DNA of 64,000 nucleotides from Bipolaris cookei (Eukaryota > Ascomycota > Dothideomycetes > Pleosporales > Pleosporaceae): contig NRSV01000032.1 in NCBI GenBank assembly GCA_002286855.1, forward strand, positions 248,001-312,000, in the 5' to 3' direction. The position numbers and the translations under genes are program-made. Shown one piece after another: positions 56,501 through 64,000 of the stretch. Within the stretch, counting starts at the first letter, position 1; each line of letters begins with the position of its first letter. The notes below the pieces were generated by a model. It did no database searches. It was not told the origin of the DNA and was given only the letters and a program-made list of their open reading frames with translations.

Positions 56501-57883
56501 CTGACATAACATGTACGTGCGTTACGTACTTACTCCATACATACATCGGCGAGTCTGACACGACATACATACATGGACTATAGCATTACATGTGGACCGG
56601 AGGTTCCCCAGGGGGCGGGATTGCCAATCAAGGGGGTGCGAGGCACGCGGCATTGGGCATGGGAAGGGGTAGGGGGGAAGGTGGTCGGCTGGCGCATGAC
56701 ATTCTACAGGGATGGTGCTGGTACGCGCGCATTGTGCTGACTGTGAGAGTGGTTTGGAGAGATTTGATTCGCAAATGCGCTGGGGACGTGTTGATATAAA
56801 AGCGGCAGGTGAAGACTCGTGCGTGTTAAAGAGGCGGATGTGAGTCCGCTTGCTTCATCGAGTGCTTATCGGTATTTGATTTTATGATTTCTTGTGTCCG
56901 TCGGGGCTGTAAGACGGGTCAACGTGGCTGACGGAGGCTAATTGAGACACAATCGGGGTTTTTTTGCTTCGTTCTTGCATCTCCCCGTGCTTAGGGTCGC
57001 CGTCGGAGAGATGGGCTGCATGGGAAGATGGGCCGGCTTACAGCCACGTCAAGAAGTGTTACATCTATATTCTGTTCTTTTAACCGCGGACTCAACGGTC
57101 CTTGGAAAGGGCAAAATGGCGGTGTGAGGGATAGAGGAATCAACAGTAGTGAGGCTGTTCGTCTTGCGTGGCAGAGAGGCGGAGCGGCGGATGAAAGATT
57201 GGCGATTGTGGATCTCGCGATCCACGATGTTCGTTGTTCGATACTTTCGACATGCGTTGATTGGCATGCGGCTAGTAGAGATCGGGAGAACCGTCCCCGA
57301 CGACGATCGTACTTGGTAGGCCAAGTAAGGTAAATGTACTGTAAGCTAGCAAAACCCTTGTACATTCAGCACAATAAGTTAACGGTATATAATACTTACG
57401 GGACGGTATCGGTTGTGTCCGAGTCAAGCTGGCCTTTCCCCATTCAGGCTTAGGGAGTGAATATTACAAGCTTTCGATCGCATATCCACTATTACCCGCC
57501 CATCTTACCCTTGATACGATTACCTTGGCTGCAACGGCAACCCGTTTACATGTAACATGCGCGAGCTGACAAAGTCATCCGTACAGATGAGGATACCATA
57601 CATTCAAAACTGTACATTCGTAACAAACAACTGCAGGTGAAAATGAGGATGTAAAAAGATAGAATAGAGTGAGTGTAGGATCATACCTATTCGATGATTT
57701 CACTGTACCAGTACAAAACAAGAATGGTGTTGAAAATGCATCCATTTCTCAAGTGATTTGAGCATCACAAATCATTTCAGACACTAGTGACGTCTTTTCT
57801 GAAAATCGTTCATTCGTGTAGTAGGAAAAAGGTCTCTCTTTTGCTGTTGTGCGCGACGTGACGGGAGCAAGTTCCATAATACA

Positions 57884-59394
57884 TTAAGATGTGACGACAC
57901 TCTTGTTTGCGCTCTTGTCCTCTCCATCAGCCTCTGTACCTCGGCTTCTCATGCTATCTTGCTTCGTTTTCCACTCCTTAAATTCCTCACTAACAATTTT
58001 TCCCGTGCCATCTCCCACCCTCCTCACCTCAACAACACCACTCTTTTTCCGCAGCTGAACTCTATACACACCTTCATCTCGTATCATGCCTTTCAGCCAG
58101 GCCAGGAACTCAGTTGCAAAGTTAATGCACACGTTTCCATCCCAGCATCCCGTACCTCTACGTACCATACCAGGTATCTCATGTGTATTGAAAGTCTGCA
58201 AGCTCCTTAGTATACCAGTTTTGCTTCTGAACCCGACGGTAATCCTGGGAACGCCGAGAAGAAATGACTGGGCCCAGAACTTGAGAAGTTTGCGCTCGAA
58301 CTTGAGGATATCGCGGTGTTGCTGGAGGTGCGGGGGAGGTAGCTCTTCGCTTGTCTTGAGCTCAACCCATTGGATGGGCTGCTCCGGATCACTGGGCTTA
58401 GGGGCGAGAAGCCCATCGACTTCGCCGCCTAAAACAAGGCTGTGAGGGCCAAATGACGTATGTACGATGGAACAGTGTTGGGCATGGTTGGACACGACAC
58501 CTCGCTGGTGTTTTTCAATTTCCTCAGGCGGTGTCTCAGATGGCAGAGTGGGTATCAAGGTAAGCTTCTCGAATTTGTAGCCCCAGTATGTCATCATTTT
58601 TTGTGACTGCTGGTTGGCATGCTGGTGCCGAGGCGGTGGCCGATCGGCTTCTGCTGTGCGTTCGGCAGCTCGTGAGGGAAAGTCTTCCTCGATGTAGATT
58701 GTCCCATTATGTAGGGTGGCAAACATGCCAAATTCGGCAAAGTTGTCAAAAGGCGCTGTCATGATCTGATGGCCGTCAGAAGTGTCTTTAGGTCGTCTCT
58801 GCAGCGGTAGTAAGGTGGGACAACTGGGTCCGCTTACCTTGCCTGGTTTCGCACCAGCCTACATCAACATACCTTGGTCATCATGCCTCGCCAGGTCATG
58901 AAATCTGCCTTTGGCTGTCCTTTGCCAGTCTTGTCATCCATAAGCGCCCTAAGCAAGCTATCCAAATGCGGGTCTTCCTTTTCTTCGTAGTGTTTGAACG
59001 TGTCGAATCCTTCTTTGAGATCTACTCCCATAGGCGGGTGGACATAATAGTTGATTCCTGACTCGTCTGCCTGGTAAACATGGTCGTCGTCGTAGGAGAA
59101 GTGGGCGATCTCACGGGGCCGCTTGATGGTTGCTGACGCGCCGCGGAAGCGATTGAGAGGCTGTATGGAAAATGTATGAACTGGCATGTCTGGTTTCGGG
59201 GTATTGCTTTCAATAGTCGGTGCTTGTGTGGGTTCTGCTTTGATAGAGGTTGATGCTGATGCTGCTGCCGCTTGTGGAGGTGCGCGAGTTCTAGGTCGCT
59301 TGCGGGGCGGTAGCCTGTCCGGTGGATCTTCTATAGGAGTAGGCGGTCTCTCCGGGAGGCCAGAGGGAGTTTTGACGGGTGTTTGTTCAGTCAT
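57884..59394 (-). CDS. RAI1: Decapping nuclease/pyrophosphohydrolase RAI1 (DXO family)
   Basis: Removes incomplete 5' caps or pyrophosphate from RNA and partners the 5'-3' exonuclease Rat1 in the nucleus. Two exons, 59394-58873 and 58765-57884, joined in MTWRGMMTK|IMTAP, give 467 residues. A disordered Pro/Arg-rich N terminus with a KRPRTR-type basic motif occupies about 85 residues. Family blocks: HYEEKEDPHLDSLLRAL, DFMTWRGMMTKIMTAPFD, YWGYKFEKL, the metal-binding GGEVDGLL (about 287-294) and WVELKTS (about 307-313), then FWAQSFLLGVPRITVGFRS. All catalytic acidic residues expected in EVD...ELK are present. The gene is divergent from the next one across 222 bp. The C-terminal ~35 residues are charged and unstructured. 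Confidence 0.94.
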
Positions 59395-59616
59395 TGCGTT
59401 GTCGGGTTTGTACAGGCATGTTTGATAGCTGGCAAACTACGCCGCGGAAGTGCATCCCCCCACAAATCGCGGCTCTCGTACCTGACTAGCTACGGCGCGC
59501 CATCCAAACCATGTTATGCCATGCGCCGACATCAACAACATCACATACATTACAACCTATACCCTTATCACAGTCACCAACACCACCCTTCCTGGGCTAT
59601 ACAAAAGTGCGCAAAA
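59395..59616. promoter_or_regulatory. Short shared upstream region of RAI1 and a divergent gene
   Basis: Only 222 bp separate the two divergent start codons, so the promoters must overlap or be bidirectional. It contains CATCACAT/CACCA-type direct repeats but no recognised factor site. Confidence 0.5.
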
Positions 59617-60116
59617 ATGGACAACCGTGCTATAAGACTCAACCCTAATACCCGGCGCAACCTCTTCGCCGCCCACACGGCCCAGCAACAACCACCCACC
59701 TCACGACGTCAGAACCAAAACGCCCCTTCAGTCCGCCCCGATAGCCGCGAGATTCAACAAGACATTTTCATGCAAACCGTTGAAGATGAACTGGTTGAGA
59801 AGGATGCACAGGGAGATTACGTCATCCATGCGCCAACACCCGTGTACAAGAACATGGGCACGGCCAGCCTTGGGCCAGAGGGAGATGAAGAGGGCGGTAG
59901 GTCTTGACAGCATCTGGCAATAGAAGAGGAAACTGACTGCTGATAGAACATGAGAACGAGCTGATTGAAATGTACGGCAAGTCGAATGTGCACTGGGCTG
60001 CAGCAGGGATTGAAGAAGAGATCAGGATTGCGCTGAAGAGTAGCTTGAGGAAAAAGGTGGCGAGCTTGGAGGACGACAGGTGGATGTTCCAAGCAGAGAG
60101 CCAGAGCAAGAAGTGA
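59617..60116 (+). CDS. Conserved-looking fungal protein of unknown function, 149 aa
   Basis: Two exons, 59617-59896 and 59947-60116, with a 50-nt GT-AG intron that restores one frame: E|HENELIEMYGKSNVHWAAAG. The N terminus (MDNRAIRLNPNTRRNLFAAH) is basic, and the middle is acidic (FMQTVEDELVEKDAQGDYV). The C terminus predicts a helix, IEEEIRIALKSSLRKKVASL, ending EDDRWMFQAESQSKK. No membrane segment, signal peptide or catalytic motif. I do not recognise a named family. Splicing consistency, composition and the short divergent promoter with RAI1 support a real gene. ATG 59617 is chosen because the upstream in-frame sequence overlaps RAI1's leader and is not protein-like. Confidence 0.75.
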
Positions 60117-61118
60117 AGTTTGTTTAAGCAACATGTGCATGGCACTGCGAGGAGTTTGGCATTACGATACCCTTGTCACGGTGTTTTGGATCATGGACGA
60201 CATTGATATTAGCCGGGTCAGTTGTGAGCTTTTGGAAGTGCTGGGTCAAGACAGAAGTAATACATTTCCAGGCTTGTACTATACTTGAAGAGTTGGTTAC
60301 TGGTTCGTGCTCAAGTCCCCCTGCCTGCAAGCGTTCGCCTCGAGGGCTCTCTGCACACAAGGACCCCCATATTCATTTCACAACATACTTCCAAATCCCT
60401 TTCGAAAGAGTCCAATCATCCTCCAAGATCCTTCAGGCTCGCAACATGCCTCATCAATTTACTTCCCCCCAAGCCTCCCACCCCTCACCTTCCGTGGATT
60501 GGGATTCTGTGCACGCTCCTACCGTCCTTGCCACTCATGCCTCACCGGGCGGTCAGACACGATACAAGGCGCTAGAAGGTGGCGGGTGGGGCACCACGAT
60601 AGGTGAACATGTGGTTGAGGCATGCAACTCCAGACTCGGCACGCGTCTCACAACCGTGGTGCAAACCCATTCCCTTCAAAACTACGCCCGCATACGCAAC
60701 TGATATTGCAGAGCCCTACGAGCGCTTTTTCGCAATATGGTTCATGATTTTGCCCAGACAGTCGCTGGGCTGTGGCGGTGCGGTGTCTCGCTGTGTCAAC
60801 CCTGCCAAGACACTTACCTTTACCTTGAATCACTTCACGACTGGCCTTTCAGACGTCCGACTCACATCCTCCCATCAACGGTGAACGTCTTCAACAAAAA
60901 TACGGCTGCTTCCTGCCTATCTCGTCACCTGACTGCTGAAGCTTCGGCGCCCGCTCTGAGGATATAAACCCTTCCTCCCTCGCTCCTTCCTCCTTTGCCT
61001 CCTCCCCACTGTCAATTTTCTGCCTCTTGCTTGAGCCTTGTCAATTCCAAAGTCTTGCCCTTACCACATCTCTTCGACTTGTACACCATTTTGTACATTT
61101 TCTTCCACTTCCACCATC
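60117..61118. other. Upstream region of the Mei2-like gene
   Basis: No supported gene. The last 150 bp form a pyrimidine-rich leader (CTTCCTCC, TCTTCCACTTCCACC) before ATG 61119, typical of fungal promoters and leaders. Confidence 0.55.
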
Positions 61119-63232
61119 ATGTCTCATACCTCTCCTCAATCTTCAACGGCCCATGGCCCTTCGTCGAGCCCTTATGCCGGCACCGATCCCACTCTCTATT
61201 CACCTGACATAGACCGCAAGCCCCGCCTCGGCCATCGCCGTCAAATTACTACCATTGCTGCTGGAAAATTACCTGTCAAAGATGCCAAGGACAAGCCCAC
61301 TAACACAAAGGCCGTCCTCCCTCTTCCCGCCATCTCCGCTGACAGTACCCTCACAAACGAGCTGTCCGAAGACGACAATGGCTACGTTTCCCGATATCAG
61401 TTCATCTCTCGGCTTCCTGACAGTACTCATGCTGGACTCGACTCGGAGCACGAACTTTTCAGCGTCCAGCACCAGATGAAGCTTGTGACTAGTTCTCCTC
61501 CCTGCTGCCATAAGCCTAATTAACCCCCGCTTTAGTACGCTTGTTTCCTCAACGCTGTACCCTACTACTCTCGCGGTGTCTTTATCCGCTATGATGATCT
61601 TCGCGACGCTGCTGAGGGCAAGGACATTCTTGAGCAGCATGAGTTCACTGTCTACTATGTCACACCTTACGACTTCGCCAAAGCCAAGGCACAGGACACT
61701 GCCAGCCTCAAGGAGTTTGAGGGCCAGATCAAGCTCGGCGTCATCATCGACCCCAATCCTGACCAAGCCGTTTGGGAGTTCTCGTCTGAGGACCTGACTG
61801 AAGTTTCCAACTTCCTCAAGATTACAGCCCAGGCTTTTGGCGAAGTTCGCAACGTCACTCATGTCGACTCTCTCCAAGACAAGATGCTCATTGTGTATCG
61901 CATCGAGTTCTTCTCCATCGATGCTGCTGTTAGAGCTGTCCAGTCGTTACGTATAGATCCAGTCTGGGGAATCAACCGCCGCGTGAGTTTCCTTACTCCT
62001 CCAATTTCTGCACGCCCCTGCTCACATTTTTATAGAAGTCATTCCAGTGGTGCACTTCCGATCCTGCCCTCTGGTCGGATGAGCATGCCGTGATCTCACC
62101 AAATCGCCCCAAGCCTCGCCTCGATGCTCATGGTCGCATCTACGGTTACCGCTTCGCCTCCAACCACCAGATCCCCGACCAGTACTCGGACCGTCGTTCC
62201 AGCTACCACAATCATCCTCACGATCAGCACAACCGCGTTCGCCGTGAGCGCATTCTCGATGGCAGCGACGTTCGCACTACCGTCATGCTTCGCAATATCC
62301 CCAACAAGCTCGACTGGGTACGTAGCTTGTTGCATGACCAATTGAACTGAAACTGACAACTTCAATAGATGACCCTCAAGAACATCCTCGATGACGTCTG
62401 CTTTGGCACTTACGACTTCGTGTACCTTCGTATTGACTTCAAGTCTGGCTGCAATGTTGGCTACGCCTTCATCAACTTCACGGATGCCAACGGCATGCTC
62501 TCGCTCATTGACCACATCGAGCATCGGCTCTGGCCCGGCTTTAACTCTGATAAAACTGCTGAAGTTTCCTACGCCACCATCCAAGGCCGCGAGGCACTCG
62601 TCCAGAAGTTCCGCAACTCGTCCGTCATGCAAGAGACTCCTTACTGTCGCCCTCGTCTGATCTTCACCCTCGCCGACGCTGAGATGATGGGCCAGCTGCG
62701 CACTGCTGGCACCGAGCAGGCCTTCCCTCGTCCTGACAATCTTTCCAAACTTCAGCGTTCTATGGACAGTGCTCGTAGCATTGGCCTCTACCCTCCCCAT
62801 GGATACTCTACACTGACTGAGCACCGCAACCGCTCCAGCGCCTACGACCGCGGAGGCCCTCGCGACATGATACAGGCTGCTATGCATTTTGTTCATCAGC
62901 GAGTTACTCCTGTTCAGTTTGCTGGCCTGAGCGAGGCCAAGAAGCAGGACATCGAGACTTGGTACCTGTGTACCTATGGAGGCGGTCACTGTGGTCGCAT
63001 CCCGTTTGACTGCATCCCCATGACCCATGTCACCCAGTACTTCAACGAGAATCCTGCCCCCACGCCAGTCCCAGGTATTATTGGCGCTCCAGCTAGCAGC
63101 CCTTTCTCCAACAGCGTCGCTTCCGCCATTCCTGACGGCACCCCAACTTGCCCTTCTGGGATGGATCGTGGTCCAATCCGCCCCTTTTCAGCTCGTGGCT
63201 ATGCGGATGCCAACGCCAACCCCTTCTTGTAA
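61119..63232 (+). CDS. Mei2-like RNA-binding protein
   Basis: RNA-binding regulator related to Mei2, which controls meiosis or growth transitions in yeasts and plants. Four exons, 61119-61484, 61536-61982, 62036-62317 and 62369-63232, give 652 residues with all junctions in frame. N-terminal disordered region (~100 residues). A degenerate RRM-like region spans exon 2 (YYSRGVFIRYDDLRDAAEGK; FGEVRNVTHVDSLQDKMLIV). The hallmark Mei2 C-terminal RRM begins at RTTVMLRNIPNKLDW (about 351-365) and continues with FDFVYL-type YDFVYLRIDFKSGCNVGYAF and INFTDANGMLSLIDHIEHR. The RRM is cut by an intron after NKLDW. The tail is Pro/Ser-rich and ends ANPFL. A frame starting at 62090 begins inside exon 3 and is not a gene of its own. 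Confidence 0.92.
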
Positions 63233-63759
63233 GCACCGACATGACCGGTGCTCGTGTTCACGTCTATGGACAATGTTGCAACATCTATCGCATTTCGCAC
63301 GAGTGCAGCAAGCACCCGATTCCTTTGTTTGTTTCAATATGTTTCAAGATGTTTGTCAAACAGGGCTTGATAATAGCTTCCTGGGAGTGGTACTGGACAC
63401 GCTGCCGAGTGTATGTCTTCCAGAATGATGTCGTATGATGTGGATTAATGATGTGGATGATTGTGGATTGATATGGTCTCTGACCTGATGATGGATCGCA
63501 CTAGGGCTGGTGGAAGCACAGTGGTATAGTAGAGATAGCTTAATGTCTTAGGTAATATGAGCAATGACTGCCATGATTCTGTCTTATTGGTGAACTGTTG
63601 TGATTTCCTACTTGATCTGATGACATGTAACTCTATTGTTTTCTTTACACCTACAGTATGAGGTTGTCCGGCTCTCAGGGCAAGACGGATATCTATATTC
63701 AGTCTAAGAGAGTAAACAAGAGACCTGCTTGTTTACAGCCCTCGGTTCGTTCGAAATCA
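63233..63759. other. Convergent 3' region
   Basis: Between the ends of the Mei2-like gene and the edge gene on the opposite strand. Only short frames; it should hold both terminators. Confidence 0.55.
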
Positions 63760-64000
63760 TTACATGCTCTCCAAATTTGGCTCAACTTTGATGAATTCCC
63801 ACACCACCCCTTCCGACAACTTATCCCCCGTCCTGCCCAACTTTCGCAAGCCCCTCTCCGGATTAATCACGACGGGACGCAGCGTCCACCAATCCAGCAT
63901 CTGCATCACATAACCCCCCTTTGGCACCGGCGTCACCGTAAACTGCCTCCACCCACTCCCTAGCTGCGCCGTACACTTGAGCCTCCCATTCCCATCATGA
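63760..64000 (-). CDS. C-terminal part of an unrecognised protein (5' end outside window)
   Basis: A minus-strand frame open from the window edge to TAA at 63760-63762 encodes 79 residues with protein-like composition: GRLKCTAQLGSGWRQFTVTP, then KGGYVMQMLDWWTLRPVVIN and EGVVWEFIKVEPNLESM. It has no ATG of its own near the edge, as expected for an interior or last exon. Conserved-looking aromatic clusters (WRQF, DWWTLRP, VWEF) suggest a beta-rich fold, but I cannot name the family. Confidence 0.65.
   Translation of the reverse strand, partial: HDGNGRLKCTAQLGSGWRQFTVTPVPKGGYVMQMLDWWTLRPVVINPERGLRKLGRTGDKLSEGVVWEFIKVEPNLESM

Larger units (their letters stand above)
46590..57883. other. 11.3-kb gene-free region upstream of the WOPR gene
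   Basis: Between the WOPR leader and RAI1 I find no convincing gene on either strand. Long frames at 47-50 kb overlap in several phases over GC-rich low-complexity sequence and look fortuitous. The weak best candidate is a minus frame of 122 residues at 54059-53691, with ordinary composition but no recognised family. The region carries trinucleotide and GGCATT arrays, a 96-bp ATG array, alternating purine-pyrimidine sequence near 49.0 kb and alternating C-rich and G-rich stretches at 54-56 kb. Long leaders or non-coding RNAs are possible. Confidence 0.55.

Noticed and set aside
62096..63028. 310-residue minus-strand frame opposite the Mei2-like gene
   Set aside because: An antisense shadow of the conserved exons 3-4; it spans intron 3 and has no family motif.

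Overview
The window is nuclear DNA of a filamentous ascomycete. The genes carry many short introns (about 45-75 nt, GT-AG) and the gene set is fungal: squalene synthase, a WOPR regulator, GH131, a Mei2-like protein, DUF3176 and F-box relatives. An Alt a 1-like secreted protein points to Pleosporales (Dothideomycetes), and the pogo/Fot1-type transposon load would suit a Pyrenophora-like genome. The order is well supported; the genus is a guess.

Layout. 0.4-12.5 kb: eIF4E (-), squalene synthase ERG9 (-), an Rdx/SelW-like redox protein (+), a large conserved fungal protein of the DUF8004 type (+), a 135-bp tandem duplication, and a small secreted Alt a 1-like protein (+). 13-19.5 kb: a degenerate F-box-like gene (-), Elongator subunit ELP6 (-) and a DUF3176 membrane-protein pseudogene (+). 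19.7-32.4 kb: four TA-flanked inverted-repeat DNA transposons surrounding a GH18 chitinase (+) and a GH131 beta-glucanase (-). The fourth transposon lies inside the third and itself contains a palindromic LTR-retrotransposon-like fragment that ends at a single ambiguous base. 32.9-37.1 kb: an eleven-exon hybrid histidine kinase (+) with a homopolymer frameshift in the sequence as given. 37.1-57.9 kb: about 20 kb holding only one convincing gene, a Wor1/Sge1/Ryp1-type WOPR transcription factor (-), with a 5'-leader intron and about 11 kb of gene-free, repeat-rich upstream DNA. 57.9-64 kb: the RAI1 decapping/pyrophosphohydrolase gene (-), divergent from an unknown 149-aa gene (+), a Mei2-like RNA-binding protein (+), and the C-terminal end of an unrecognised gene (-) cut by the window edge.

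How it fits together. The ends are compact housekeeping DNA (translation, sterol synthesis, tRNA modification, RNA quality control). The middle is accessory: secreted wall-active enzymes, a sensor kinase and a morphogenesis/pathogenicity-type regulator, separated by transposons, pseudogenes and low-complexity DNA. The most notable signals are the shared design of the transposon ends (a 62-65-bp inverted repeat containing a doubled 16-17-bp motif specific to each family), C-terminal CCHC knuckles on three transposases, the nested palindromic insertion, and the very long upstream region of the WOPR gene. Exon coordinates were assigned by hand from reading frame, splice consensus and remembered family similarity; no database search was run.
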